Shown here one piece after another: positions 34,180-43,817 of a DNA stretch of 64,000 bases (position 1 is the first letter of the stretch; every line of letters begins with the position of its first letter). The stretch is from Mariniflexile maritimum (GTDB lineage: Bacteria > Bacteroidota > Bacteroidia > Flavobacteriales > Flavobacteriaceae). The notes beneath the pieces were generated by a model. That model had not been told where the DNA came from and ran no database searches. It worked only from the letters and a program-made list of their open reading frames with translations. Location: contig NZ_WRPN01000004.1 in NCBI RefSeq assembly GCF_009746565.1, positions 1-64,000 on the forward strand, given 5' to 3'. Made by a program: the position numbers and the translations under genes.

Positions 34180-35388
34180 TTAATTTACATATACAATGTT
34201 GTTTTTTATACTGTAGTTTATGTTATAGCTGTCGTTGAAATAGCTTAAGATGGTCTCAATGGGTTCTTCGTTAAAATTGCCATTAAAGGTTTCATCTTCC
34301 AATTGTTTATTTGTTATTACAACCTTCATGTTATATTGGCGCTCTATTTTTTTTGCAATGTTTTTAAAGGGCATGTTTCTAAAAAATAAACCTCCTTGCA
34401 TCCACGAGGTATAGGTTTGGGTGTTTACTTTTTTTGTTGAGATGCTCCGGTTTTCTTTGTTAAGTGCGCCTTTTGTTCCTGGTTTTAACATGGTGGCTTC
34501 CTTTATTGTTTGGAAATTGTTATACATGCCTACCGAGCCTTCAACCAAAACAACTTCTGTATCAGAATCTTCGGGATAGGCGGACACATTAAATTCTGTT
34601 CCAAAAACTTCAACATTTAAGTTTTCTGAATTAACTATAAAAGGATGTTCGGCATCTTTGGTTACAGAAAAAAATGCTTCGCCATTTAAAAAGACTTGGC
34701 GTTTTTCACCTTTTAAAAACTTAACGGGATATTTTAACGACGTACCTGCGTTTAGCTGTACGTTGGTACCGTCTGATAATTGGATTTTAAAACGTTTTCC
34801 ATAGGGTACGGTTAGTGTATTGTAAACCAAGGTTTCTTTTTCAACATCGTTGTTATAGGTAAGTTGGCCACCGTTTTGCGTGCCTATTATTCTGCCTTTT
34901 GCATCAAGAAGTTGCGTAGTGCCATCTTCGTTTATAATTTTGATGGTGCCATTTTCCAGCTGAAGTGTAATGCTTTCTGATGGGATGCTTACTTTTTTAT
35001 TACTGGCGAAATAACCGTTTTGATAAAAATAGCCCACATTTAAAAGGAAAACGGCTATGGCTACGTATTTAGAAAATGTTGGGACTAATTTTATGTATTT
35101 AGATTTGAAAACTGTTTTTTTTGCTGCTTGGTTTTGCCGAATAGGATGCTCCAGTTTTGAAACTATATGGTTCCAGGCAGCATCTTCATCAAGAATCTTT
35201 GCAAATTGAACGCGCCGTACCCTTTTGTAAATTTGTAAATGATCGATAAAAAATTGCCTGTGACTTAAATCTTCCTGCAACCAATTTTTTAATTCATTAA
35301 ATTCCTTTTCATTAATTTCCTTGGAAATATAATTTGAAATAAGTTTTGAAATATGGGGATTTATAATGTCCATTATCGATTTTGACAA
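34180..35388 (-). CDS. FecR family anti-sigma/sigma regulator
   Basis: A 402-residue inner-membrane protein. The cytosolic N-terminal part (1-100) should bind the sigma factor; one hydrophobic segment (YVAIAVFLLNVGYFYQ, around 109-125) crosses the membrane; the periplasmic FecR domain (about 190-300, TVPYGKRFKIQLSDGT and GEAFFSV) follows, and a DUF4974 domain (about 320-402) ends the protein and is the likely contact to the SusC STN domain. It is 82 bases after the sigma gene and 177 before susC. Confidence 0.93.
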   Translation of the reverse strand: MSKSIMDIINPHISKLISNYISKEINEKEFNELKNWLQEDLSHRQFFIDHLQIYKRVRRVQFAKILDEDAAWNHIVSKLEHPIRQNQAAKKTVFKSKYIKLVPTFSKYVAIAVFLLNVGYFYQNGYFASNKKVSIPSESITLQLENGTIKIINEDGTTQLLDAKGRIIGTQNGGQLTYNNDVEKETLVYNTLTVPYGKRFKIQLSDGTNVQLNAGTSLKYPVKFLKGEKRQVFLNGEAFFSVTKDAEHPFIVNSENLNVEVFGTEFNVSAYPEDSDTEVVLVEGSVGMYNNFQTIKEATMLKPGTKGALNKENRSISTKKVNTQTYTSWMQGGLFFRNMPFKNIAKKIERQYNMKVVITNKQLEDETFNGNFNEEPIETILSYFNDSYNINYSIKNNIVYVN

Positions 35389-35470
35389 ATATGTTATTTT
35401 ACCTTTAATATATGCTATATTAACTATAATAACAAAAAACCGAAAATGGGTGACAAAAAAAAGAACTATT

Positions 35471-36028
35471 TTAAGCTATAAGTAAAAAAATGATTGCCGC
35501 CAATACATTCCGAAGCTGTTTTAAGGCTCTTGAATAGTGTGTTTTAACTGTGTTTACCGAAATGCCATGTTGAGAAGCAACTTCTTTATATTTAAGATTT
35601 TCTAATACAATGGCCTTGAATATTTCCTTGCATTTTTTAGGCAATGCTTCAATTTCTGTGTATAATTTTTTCTTGTCTTCTTCAATAAATTTAATATCAA
35701 TGGTTTCGTCGATTATTAATGTATTGACCTGTGCTTCTATTTCAACAAATTGATATTTATTTTTTTGTTTTGTTGCTTGTAACGTATTGTTTTTAACGGC
35801 TTTAAAAAGATAAGGGCCTATGATTCCTTCAAAATCCATATATAATTTTTCGTTCCAAATTTTAATAAACAAATCTTGGACAATATCTTCGGCCAAAGAA
35901 AACGAGTCGCAATATTTTAGGGCATAAGTACTTAGAGGTACATAATATAAATCGAACAATAGCTTGAAAGCATCAGGGTTTCCAAGCTTTAAACCATCAA
36001 GAATTTTTATATCGTTCGGTTTCATCAT
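35471..36028 (-). CDS. ECF sigma-70 factor of the SusCD locus
   Basis: A 185-residue extracytoplasmic-function sigma factor. Region 2 contains FSLAEDIVQDLFIKIW (-10 recognition and core binding) and region 4 has LKYKEVASQHGISVNTVKTHYSRAL, the -35-binding helix-turn-helix. The C-terminus is unusually hydrophobic (NVLAAIIFLLIA), a feature seen in many PUL-associated sigma factors of Bacteroidota. It starts 26 bases after the FGGY kinase gene and precedes fecR, so catabolic and regulatory genes are likely on one transcript. Confidence 0.93.
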   Translation of the reverse strand: MMKPNDIKILDGLKLGNPDAFKLLFDLYYVPLSTYALKYCDSFSLAEDIVQDLFIKIWNEKLYMDFEGIIGPYLFKAVKNNTLQATKQKNKYQFVEIEAQVNTLIIDETIDIKFIEEDKKKLYTEIEALPKKCKEIFKAIVLENLKYKEVASQHGISVNTVKTHYSRALKQLRNVLAAIIFLLIA

Positions 36029-36054
36029 GTTTAACGTGCCATTCTCATTTAAAA

Positions 36055-37554
36055 CTATGTTGTTTTACCATCTAAAATAGTTTGCCAACCCACATACGAA
36101 TCATGCACCTGCTTGTTGTATAGATTTGGGGTGTAACGCTTCACCATGTCGCTTGGTAATTTAGGTAGCGCTTCAAGATCATTCCAAAGTTTTATGCCCA
36201 AACCGGAAATTAATGCTGCGCCCCAAGCCGACACATCGGTAATGCCCATATTGGTAATGGGCGTTTTTAGTAAATCTGCTATAAACTGCATTAAAAACGC
36301 ATTGGCGGTAATGCCACCATTCACCTTTAATTCCTTTAGTGCGGAATTGGTTTCCTTTTCTATGGAATGAATCACATCTTTAATTTGAAACGCAATAGAT
36401 TCTAAAGCGGCCCTTACAAGATGCGCTCTGGTGCTTCCGAACGTTAAACCATGGATGGACGCTTTCCAGTCCTTTTGCCAATAAGGCGCACCCATGCCAC
36501 TAAAGGCTGGGATTAAATAAACACCTTCGTTCGTTTTTAAAGATGTTGCCATCGGTTCTATGTCGTTATAGGAAGTAAAAACACCCAATTGGTTTTTCAA
36601 CCATTCAATTGTAGAACCGCAACTTACAATCACGCCTTCCAAAGCATAATTTATCTGACCTTCAACACTCCAGCCTATGGTGGTCAACATGCCGTTTTCG
36701 GTTTGCTTTGAAAGTTTTTCAGCATTCCACAATATAGAAGAACCGGTGCCCAAAGTGGCTTTCGCCATGCCGTTGGTAAAACATTCCTCACCAAAAAAAG
36801 CAGCCTGCGAATCACCAATGATTCCAGTGATGGGAAGTGGTTTTTTGAAAGTGCCTTCAAAAGTAGAATCTCCAAAATAATCGGACGAAAACGTAACTTC
36901 TGGTAAATTTATATGTTCTATGCCAAATGTTTTTAAAAGGCTTTCATCCCATTTTAAACTATAAATATTAAAAAACAGGGTTCTGGAGGCGTTTGTATAG
37001 TCTGTTTTATAACTTTTGCCGTTAGTTAATTTGTAAAGTAACCAAGTATCAACGGTTCCAAAGTAAGCTTCCCCGTTATCGATAGCCTTTTTTACTTTGT
37101 CATTATTTTCATTAAGCCACATGACTTTGGTGGCAGAAAAATAAGGATCTATGGTCAAGCCTGTGCTTAAATTAATGGCACTTTCTAAGTTGCTTTCTTT
37201 TAAACGTTCACAAACCTCTACAGAACGTTTGCATTGCCAAACCAAGGCATTGTGCAGCGGCTGTCCGTTTTTATCCCAAATCACAAAGGTTTCCCGTTGG
37301 TTTGAAATACCGCAAGACACTATCTTGTTTTCTTCACCTGGAAATTGTTCCTTAAATTGACCGATACACTTTTTAACGGCCTTCACCACCGATTGATAAA
37401 TTTCTTGCGGATCTTGCTCGACAAAACTGGAAGTTGGGTAGTACGATTTTAAGGTTTCGGTAGTTTTTATGATTACTTTCCCAAATGCATCAAAAATAAT
37501 GGCCTTTGTACCGCTTGTACCTTGATCGATGGATAATATATATGATTTTGACAT
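36055..37554 (-). CDS. FGGY carbohydrate kinase (glycerol kinase-like; possible apulose/ketopentose kinase)
   Basis: A 499-residue FGGY kinase. N-terminal phosphate motif SIDQGTSGTKAIIFD (7-21), FGGY family C-terminal motif GGITANAFLMQFIADLL (about 409-425) and GLGIKLW near the end are present. Overall it reads most like glycerol kinase, but glycerol uptake genes are absent and neighbours are a split transketolase and a fucose-isomerase-like protein. In the published D-apiose pathway an FGGY kinase (apulose kinase) stands with exactly a split transketolase, so a ketopentose kinase is my preferred reading. Expression probably continues into the sigma gene. Confidence 0.78.
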   Translation of the reverse strand: MSKSYILSIDQGTSGTKAIIFDAFGKVIIKTTETLKSYYPTSSFVEQDPQEIYQSVVKAVKKCIGQFKEQFPGEENKIVSCGISNQRETFVIWDKNGQPLHNALVWQCKRSVEVCERLKESNLESAINLSTGLTIDPYFSATKVMWLNENNDKVKKAIDNGEAYFGTVDTWLLYKLTNGKSYKTDYTNASRTLFFNIYSLKWDESLLKTFGIEHINLPEVTFSSDYFGDSTFEGTFKKPLPITGIIGDSQAAFFGEECFTNGMAKATLGTGSSILWNAEKLSKQTENGMLTTIGWSVEGQINYALEGVIVSCGSTIEWLKNQLGVFTSYNDIEPMATSLKTNEGVYLIPAFSGMGAPYWQKDWKASIHGLTFGSTRAHLVRAALESIAFQIKDVIHSIEKETNSALKELKVNGGITANAFLMQFIADLLKTPITNMGITDVSAWGAALISGLGIKLWNDLEALPKLPSDMVKRYTPNLYNKQVHDSYVGWQTILDGKTT

Positions 37555-37719
37555 GATAAATTCGACTTTGAAATACTTTCTTTTAAGATTTAATCTTTAT
37601 TTGGATGATTTAATCTATCCATCGTACCAGTTATCCATATCAACAACCCATTAAAAAATTGCTGTAAAAAATGGGGGTTTTGGTTTGAAGGGTTAAGTTG
37701 GCATAATTATAAATCTGGT

Positions 37720-38691
37720 TTAAAAATCTAACAGTTCCTTACACGTTTTAAACAAGCCATCTTGCGATATGCCATAATGTTTGAAAATTTCACCTTGGGA
37801 ACCTGTAACGGTATAGTCGTCTAGAATGCCAACTATTTTGAACTTGTTCCTGAACCCTTTTTGAAACAAATAAGAGGCGCAAGCTTCCCCTAAACCGCCA
37901 TTTACCATCTGTTCTTCAACAGTTATAATTGGTCTGCCGTTTGAAGCCAATGTTTCCAACAGTTTTACATCCAAAGGCTTGATGGTGTGCATGCTAACAA
38001 CTGTGGTTTTTATACCAAGTTCATCTTCCAATTTTTTGGCAGCTAACCAAGCAGGGTACACGGTTTCTCCACAAGCAATGATGGCCAAATCTGCGCCTTC
38101 CCTTACAACACGGCCTTTGCCAAATTCGAAGGTTTTGTTTTCCTCACTTAAAAATGGCATGGCTTTTTTGCCAAAGCGCATGTAAATAGGTTTTTTGGTT
38201 TTTGCCGCTAAACGAACAGCTTGCTCGGTTTCAAAATTATCGGCAGGCGCTACAATGATGATATTGTTTATGGCACGAAGCACCGCATAATCGTGTAAAC
38301 TGTGATGCGTGGTGCCGAGTGCACCATAACTAACACCGGCGCTAATACCAACCAAGGTTACGGGATTATCGGAATAACAAACATCGTTTTTAATTTGTTC
38401 CAAAGCTCTTGCGCTTAAAAAACAGGCAGGCGATACCGCAAATGTTTTTTTACCTGCTGAAGCTAAGCCCGCTGCAACACCTACCAAGTTTTGTTCGGCA
38501 ATGCCAACTTCAACAATCTGTTTGGGGTATTTTTCCCCGAAGGGCACTAATTTCCCCGACCCACGTGAATCGCTGGTTACTGCAATAATACTTTTATCAG
38601 TTTCAGCTAATGCCTGCAAGGTTTCAGAAAAAACATCTTGGTTCGCTTTGCCCATTTTTAAATCCTTTTCCTCTATTTTATCTAATTCCAT
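37720..38691 (-). CDS. Transketolase C-terminal subunit (split transketolase, AptB-like)
   Basis: A 323-residue protein equal to the pyrimidine-binding and C-terminal domains of transketolase. The segment VEVGIAEQNLVGVAAGLA contains the catalytic Glu that activates thiamine diphosphate. Split transketolases need the partner encoded immediately upstream (six bases away). The cell surely has a normal transketolase elsewhere, so this pair should act on a special ketose phosphate. Apulose 4-phosphate transketolase (AptAB) is the best known precedent with this neighbourhood; 1-deoxy-xylulose-like chemistry is a weaker alternative. Confidence 0.85.
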   Translation of the reverse strand: MELDKIEEKDLKMGKANQDVFSETLQALAETDKSIIAVTSDSRGSGKLVPFGEKYPKQIVEVGIAEQNLVGVAAGLASAGKKTFAVSPACFLSARALEQIKNDVCYSDNPVTLVGISAGVSYGALGTTHHSLHDYAVLRAINNIIIVAPADNFETEQAVRLAAKTKKPIYMRFGKKAMPFLSEENKTFEFGKGRVVREGADLAIIACGETVYPAWLAAKKLEDELGIKTTVVSMHTIKPLDVKLLETLASNGRPIITVEEQMVNGGLGEACASYLFQKGFRNKFKIVGILDDYTVTGSQGEIFKHYGISQDGLFKTCKELLDF

Positions 38692-38697
38692 AGTTTT

Positions 38698-39522
38698 CTA
38701 GATTAATGCTTCTGCCGCCGTTAATTCTGAAAGTGCCAATGCGTATTGTTCTGCCGATGGCACACCGTGATGCCATTTGGTAACGCCTTCCATATAGCTA
38801 ACACCTTTGCCCTTAATGGTATGCGCTATAATAAAATTTGGTTTGCCTGTTTCAAAAGGGCCATTATTTAAGGCATTTTCAAGTTCTTCAAGATTATGGC
38901 CGTCAACCTCTTTTACGGCCCATCCAAAGGCTTCCAGTTTTTCGCGAACGGAATCGGTATTCATAACATCTTTATTGTAACCGGTAATCTGTTGTTTGTT
39001 ATTGTCTAAAATAGCATACAGATTATCCAACTTATAATGTGATGCCGATAAAAATGCTTCCCAATTGGAGCCTTCGGGCAATTCGCCATCGCCTAAAAGT
39101 GTATAAACACGGTGGGTTTTGTTGTCTAATTTCGCCGCAATGGCCTCGCCAACACAAATAGGCAAGCCATGGCCCAAAGCGCCCGTGTTTTGCTCCACAC
39201 CATTCACTTTTTTTGTAGGATGCCCAATATAATGCGATTGGTATTTACACAGCGTTTCCAAATCGGATTCCGGGAAAAAACCCCTATCGGCAAGCGTTAC
39301 AAAAAGCGCTTCCACGCAATGTCCTTTACTTTGAATGTACCTATCACGATTTGGGTTTTTAAAATCGGTTGGATCGACATTTAAAACACGGTTGTAAAGC
39401 ACGTTTAGCGTATCAACGCACGATAAACTCCCGCCCGTATGTCCTGCTTTGGCTTTATATATGTATTTGAGAAGGTTTTTTCTCAGCAATACCGATTTTA
39501 ACTTTAATTCTTTATGCGTCAT
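38698..39522 (-). CDS. Transketolase N-terminal subunit (split transketolase, AptA-like)
   Basis: A 274-residue protein equal to the PP domain of transketolase. It carries the GHTGGSLS substrate-side loop (26-33), SKGHCVEALF, and the thiamine-diphosphate/Mg2+ motif GDGELPEGSNWEAF ending in the NNKQQITG region. It lies between the isomerase gene (27 bases upstream) and the C-terminal subunit, with which it must form the active enzyme. Confidence 0.87.
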   Translation of the reverse strand: MTHKELKLKSVLLRKNLLKYIYKAKAGHTGGSLSCVDTLNVLYNRVLNVDPTDFKNPNRDRYIQSKGHCVEALFVTLADRGFFPESDLETLCKYQSHYIGHPTKKVNGVEQNTGALGHGLPICVGEAIAAKLDNKTHRVYTLLGDGELPEGSNWEAFLSASHYKLDNLYAILDNNKQQITGYNKDVMNTDSVREKLEAFGWAVKEVDGHNLEELENALNNGPFETGKPNFIIAHTIKGKGVSYMEGVTKWHHGVPSAEQYALALSELTAAEALI

Positions 39523-39549
39523 TTGTTTATCTTTAAGCAGTAAACTGGA

Positions 39550-40965
39550 TTACCCTTTGTGGTTGTAAACATCCCAACCCATGTAGTTCCCCAAGGCTTC
39601 TTCAAGAATAGCGCCCGTTTTGGAGGCATTCATCACCACATGATGTTCAAAACCGTTTCTACAAACGTGGTTCATCAAGCCTTGTAAGTTTCCTATTTTC
39701 GCTACCGCTCTGTTCCCAAAGGTTTTTAGCGGGTCGTCGGTCAATTCACCTTCACCTATATAGGCTTTAATGATGCCTTTGGGGTCGTCGGTACTAATCC
39801 TTCCATAAGTTAGAGGCATGGCGGGCGTACGGCCGTCTAAGGCGCCATAAGTGTTTTCAACACCAACGGAAGTTCCTAAAATGGGCGCATTGCTTATTTC
39901 AATTTCCGGCAGGAATGATTTTGCCCAGTTTCCGCAATGGAACAGGACGCATTTTTCAGGATCGTCAGCGTAGTTATTGTTCCAATCTACCAAAGCGCTT
40001 GGGGAGCCCGATGCCAATTGCATGGCGTACATACTCAATGTACCGGTAACATCAACTTCACAGGCCGATGGCAACATGTTTTCGGACATGATACTCATAC
40101 TGGTGCAAACATTACAGCCAAAATTTTGCTGTAAAGAAGTCCAACATTGAATGGCGGTGGCATCCAATTCGTATTCATCAACATATTCATTTAAAACCAC
40201 ATCTAGTTTTGCTATTTGAACCATGGCATCATTAGGGGTTTTTCCTTTTGAAGCATAAGTATTTATTTTTTCTAGGTGTTGCTTCACTGAAGCATCATCC
40301 TTAGTAAGTTTGTTTGCTTTTCCAAGAATTTCCGATAAATCGGCCGTTACAACCGTAATCCCGTTTCTTTGCAATATCTTTTCAGAATAACGCACGGTGT
40401 TAAAAGCGCCCGGTCTTGCCCCAATAGCACCAATCCTGATGTTCCGCATGCCTTTTACCACACGGCAAACGGCTAGAAAATCCTTTAAATCCTTTTGAAA
40501 AATGGGGTCTGTTGGGTGCGAAACGTGTTGACTGGTCAATGAATATTTTATACCATATTGATACAGGTTATTGCACACCGATATTTTACCGCACCAGGAA
40601 TCGCGACGGTTAACCACGTTCATTTTAGACAGTTCATCGGGATACGCTTGTACTAAAACAGGTATGTTTAGGTTGGCCAGTTTTAAGGTATCGGCCACCC
40701 CGCGTTCATCACCAAAATTTGGTAAAAGCACTAGGATTCCTGCTAGTTCCTCTCGGTGCTTTTTAAAAAGTTCGGCGCATTTTTGGGAGTCTTTATAGGT
40801 TTCTACACCGCCAAGTTTTGTGTCGGTGGTTTCCAACAGAATGGGCTTTAAATTTAGTTTTGAAAAAACCTCGATAATTTCCGTTCTGGCTTTTTCAACT
40901 AAACTGTCGGGGAAAAAATCCCTGTTCCCTATTATGATTCCGATGCTTAATGATTTTTTTGACAT
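39550..40965 (-). CDS. L-fucose/L-arabinose isomerase-family protein
   Basis: A 471-residue soluble protein of the FucI/AraA fold. The N-terminal part (GIIIGNRDFFPDSLVEK) and the C-terminal fucose-isomerase-like domain with ALVDWNNNYADDPEKCVLFHCGNW (split here as ALVDWNNNYAD and KCVLFHCGNW) are characteristic; the Glu/Asp/His metal ligands fall in the QCWTSLQ-SENMLPSACEVD stretch and the HCGNW strand. Such enzymes convert aldoses to ketoses; FucI also accepts D-arabinose. First of the block isomerase, split transketolase, FGGY kinase, so it presumably makes the ketose for the kinase. An apiose isomerase role is an inference from context. Confidence 0.8.
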   Translation of the reverse strand: MSKKSLSIGIIIGNRDFFPDSLVEKARTEIIEVFSKLNLKPILLETTDTKLGGVETYKDSQKCAELFKKHREELAGILVLLPNFGDERGVADTLKLANLNIPVLVQAYPDELSKMNVVNRRDSWCGKISVCNNLYQYGIKYSLTSQHVSHPTDPIFQKDLKDFLAVCRVVKGMRNIRIGAIGARPGAFNTVRYSEKILQRNGITVVTADLSEILGKANKLTKDDASVKQHLEKINTYASKGKTPNDAMVQIAKLDVVLNEYVDEYELDATAIQCWTSLQQNFGCNVCTSMSIMSENMLPSACEVDVTGTLSMYAMQLASGSPSALVDWNNNYADDPEKCVLFHCGNWAKSFLPEIEISNAPILGTSVGVENTYGALDGRTPAMPLTYGRISTDDPKGIIKAYIGEGELTDDPLKTFGNRAVAKIGNLQGLMNHVCRNGFEHHVVMNASKTGAILEEALGNYMGWDVYNHKG

Positions 40966-41160
40966 GGTTTTTATTTAGTTTATATTAAACGTGGCTAATA
41001 TTACTATTTTAGCAATAAATAGAGTGTTACTTTTATGCGATGGTCAATTTTGTAAAAAACAAAAATTTAATTTGTTTTCTGCCATTAAAAGTATTGCCCG
41101 ATTTTAAAAGCGTCTCAGTGGAAATCTATTTGAGGATTTATGAGGATATTAACACCCATA

Positions 41161-41197
41161 AAAAAGGTGACTTTTTAAATATGAAAGTCACCTTTTT
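41161..41197 (-). terminator. Bidirectional terminator between PL1 gene and isomerase promoter
   Basis: AAAAAGGTGACTTT (41161-41174) pairs with AAAGTCACCTTTTT (41184-41197), a 14-base stem with flanking A/T runs on both sides. It lies 43 bases past the stop of the leftward PL1 lyase gene. Confidence 0.85.
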
Positions 41198-41239
41198 ATA
41201 TGAATTGCTTAAACTAAAAAGTTACAGGTTCATCAATCT

Positions 41240-43750
41240 TTATTTTTTTATAATTATTTTGTCTAGCGTACCTTTGTTAGTAAACACTTTAACCACATAG
41301 CTTCCACGGCTCAAATGGCCCATGTCGATGCTTTCCAAAGTGCCTTTAACCGTTAGGACCTTAACACCTAGTATTGTATAAATTTCAACTTTTTCCACAT
41401 TCAACATAGAGGTTAAATGTAAGGTGTTAAAAACAGGGTTGGGATAAAGTTTTACTTGTACATCTTTTACATTGTGCACACCCGCCGTATCGTAGGCCAC
41501 TTTCATATAATAGAGGTTTGTTGTGCTCACGCTTCCTTTGGTAATGGCATAATTACCGGCTGCAATGGGTAATGTAATAATTCCAGCTACAGCATTATAA
41601 GTAGTGCCATTAATTTTTAAATCGCCCGTATAGTTGTCGTTCAGAACCAGCGTTAATACACCTTGTTGAGCCGTTGTGAATGAAATATTGGTAGTTGATT
41701 CCATTTTTAGGCATTGCGTTAAAACAAGTCCGTTATAGTTTGCGGTGCCTTTTGAAGTTGAAAGATTTCCTGTAATGGCGTAGAAGGTGCTTGTTTTTCC
41801 CGATGTTGTAAAATTATGTATTTCATCACCTGCGGTTGTAGTTCCAAGGGTGATGGTTCCGGAGTCTGTTACTGGTGTACCCGTTGCTCCAGAAGTTGCA
41901 ATTGTATATGAAACTGTTGCGGTAGGAGTTCCCGTTATCGTGATGGTTTTTGCAGTCGCATCTTTCACAAATGTAATTCCAGAGGCAGGTAATCCGGTTA
42001 CCGTAGCATCCGTAGCATCGCCACCCCATGTAAATACAATGGCTTCAATTGGGGTGCCTTCAACAACGGTTTGACTGGTGTTGTTTGTTGAAGAAAGTGT
42101 TTGGGTGCTTGGTGGTGTTTCACCTTGAACATATACCAAAGTTGTGGTGTAATTTGAGAGTGCCGTTTTAAGTGGTTGGTTTACGGCATACGAGGTGTCA
42201 TCTCCAGGTTGGTTAAAAGTCCATTCAAAATCGCCGCCTTGCATACGTCCTGAATATTGCATTACCTTTGTTTTGGCATCTTCTGGACTATCCGGCGTGT
42301 AGGAATACATTACCGATGCATTGGTGTCGAAATTGTTATAGGTGTTGCTGCCATACGCAGAAACGACACTGGCGCTTAATGTTTCATTTCTACTGGTTGC
42401 CACATAAGCGTCAAAATCAACAGAAGGATTTGGGTATGAAACATGGCCATAGGGTACAAAACGGGTTTCGCCAATCATGTAATTATTGAACGCTTTAATG
42501 GTGCCGCCATCTTCTTTGGAAAAGGTTGGGTTGTTATTATAATCGTTGGTTCCAGTTGAAGCATTGTAAACATCTGAACCCTGCATGGATGTTAACATGG
42601 GATATTTGCAGTTGCGGAAATAATTGTTTTCAACAAACACCGATGCCCCTTCGGTAGCGCCAACCCCGTATTTGGAGTTGCCATCATAATAATTATTATA
42701 CACATGTGCTGAATAAAAGCGAACACGTGGATGCCGCGAATCGGAGTGGTCGTACCAATTGTGGTGGTAGGTGATGTACAAACCAGAGGTGGTGTTTTCG
42801 CTTAATCCCAAAAGATTGGATTTTCCCGAATCCCAAAAGTGGTTGTATGAAAACGTTACATAGGTTGATCTTTTACAGTCTAACGCGCCGTCACCTTTTG
42901 CTTGGTCGGCATCACCGCCGGCATCGCCGTAAAAGAAATCTACGTTATGCACCCAAATATAGTCGTTGTCCTGTTGCAGGCCAATATTGTCGCCTTCGCC
43001 ACTATTGCAGTTCATCGTGCCGATATTCCGTATTTCAATGTTTGTGGCATTTTTTATTCGGATGCCCCAACCATCGGCAACGGCATCGTCGCCTACGCCT
43101 TCAAATGTAATATGGCTTGAAGCATTTTGTTTGTTTTCAATAACAATATCCCCGTTAAGCGTATAACTAGGGTCGGTAATCTGTCCCACCAACCGTATTA
43201 TTAAAGGTCGGGTGTCGTTTCCTTTTTTAAAGCCATCCAAAATGGTTTGAAGGCCAATACAAGGGTTTGAGGTTGCACCGGTTACATTTAAAGAAACGGT
43301 GTTTTTGGTTGCTTCGGTGATATACAATATTACCGCATTCGGTTTTGGGGTACCATCCATAGTATAGCCTCCCGGTACACGACCATTGGCAAAAGCAAAA
43401 CCAGATCGGTCTTGGGCTAAAACAGTAACAGGTTGTGGGGTTGTGGTGCCTAAATCCTCAACGCCCAATGTAACCGATTTTACCGTAATCGTATAGCTGC
43501 CGGCTTTAAGACCAAGGATATCTGCCCTTAAATAGGTATTATAGCCACGAATAAGCGAATTATCAATTTTTTGGTTTAATACACCTTCGCCCGAGTAATA
43601 AACATTGTAGCTTTCCGCGCCTACTACGGGTTGCCATGTAATAAAGGCACTTTCAAGCCAACCGCCATAGTTATTCAAAGTTACCGTTTGAGCTACCAAA
43701 TAGGTTTGCACTAAAAGGAAGCTTGCACATAAAAATAGTTTTTTTATCAT
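41240..43750 (-). CDS. Secreted pectate lyase, PL1 family, with T9SS sorting domain
   Basis: An 836-residue exported enzyme. Signal peptide 1-20; a fibronectin-III-like domain (about 22-110); a PL1 right-handed beta-helix (about 115-530) with the hallmark DSRHPRVRF whose R339-x-P341-x-x-R344 holds the catalytic arginine, and DGALDCKRST (288-297) typical of the Ca2+ site; an Ig-like region (about 570-640); a further beta domain; and a C-terminal T9SS type A sorting domain (VKLYPNPVFNTLHLTS to the end). It should cleave polygalacturonate outside the cell by beta-elimination. Divergent from the PL9 gene with a 511-base regulatory gap. Confidence 0.93.
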   Translation of the reverse strand: MIKKLFLCASFLLVQTYLVAQTVTLNNYGGWLESAFITWQPVVGAESYNVYYSGEGVLNQKIDNSLIRGYNTYLRADILGLKAGSYTITVKSVTLGVEDLGTTTPQPVTVLAQDRSGFAFANGRVPGGYTMDGTPKPNAVILYITEATKNTVSLNVTGATSNPCIGLQTILDGFKKGNDTRPLIIRLVGQITDPSYTLNGDIVIENKQNASSHITFEGVGDDAVADGWGIRIKNATNIEIRNIGTMNCNSGEGDNIGLQQDNDYIWVHNVDFFYGDAGGDADQAKGDGALDCKRSTYVTFSYNHFWDSGKSNLLGLSENTTSGLYITYHHNWYDHSDSRHPRVRFYSAHVYNNYYDGNSKYGVGATEGASVFVENNYFRNCKYPMLTSMQGSDVYNASTGTNDYNNNPTFSKEDGGTIKAFNNYMIGETRFVPYGHVSYPNPSVDFDAYVATSRNETLSASVVSAYGSNTYNNFDTNASVMYSYTPDSPEDAKTKVMQYSGRMQGGDFEWTFNQPGDDTSYAVNQPLKTALSNYTTTLVYVQGETPPSTQTLSSTNNTSQTVVEGTPIEAIVFTWGGDATDATVTGLPASGITFVKDATAKTITITGTPTATVSYTIATSGATGTPVTDSGTITLGTTTAGDEIHNFTTSGKTSTFYAITGNLSTSKGTANYNGLVLTQCLKMESTTNISFTTAQQGVLTLVLNDNYTGDLKINGTTYNAVAGIITLPIAAGNYAITKGSVSTTNLYYMKVAYDTAGVHNVKDVQVKLYPNPVFNTLHLTSMLNVEKVEIYTILGVKVLTVKGTLESIDMGHLSRGSYVVKVFTNKGTLDKIIIKK

Positions 43751-43787
43751 GTTGTTTGTTGGTATTAGTTTGTGGTAAAATTATTTA

Positions 43788-43817
43788 CAATTTATATTTT
43801 GCAATCGATTACACAAA
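43788..43817 (-). promoter_or_regulatory. PL1 promoter with embedded LacI-type operator
   Basis: On the minus strand a TTTTG -33 element (ending at 43814) and a TATAAATTG -7-like element (43788-43796) are 17 bases apart. The near-palindrome TGCAATCGATTACA (43800-43813, central CG) fills the spacer, the classic position for repression. The -7 match is imperfect. Confidence 0.55.

Noticed and set aside
36055-37554. Naming the FGGY kinase glpK (glycerol kinase)
   Set aside because: Sequence is glycerol-kinase-like, but no glycerol facilitator or GlpD gene is near and the neighbours point to a ketose kinase; the symbol is left empty.
37580-37719. Possible terminator or operator between the transketolase and FGGY kinase genes (ATTTAATC repeats, CCCATT/AATGGG)
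   Set aside because: The stem is only six pairs over a long loop without a T run in the gene direction.
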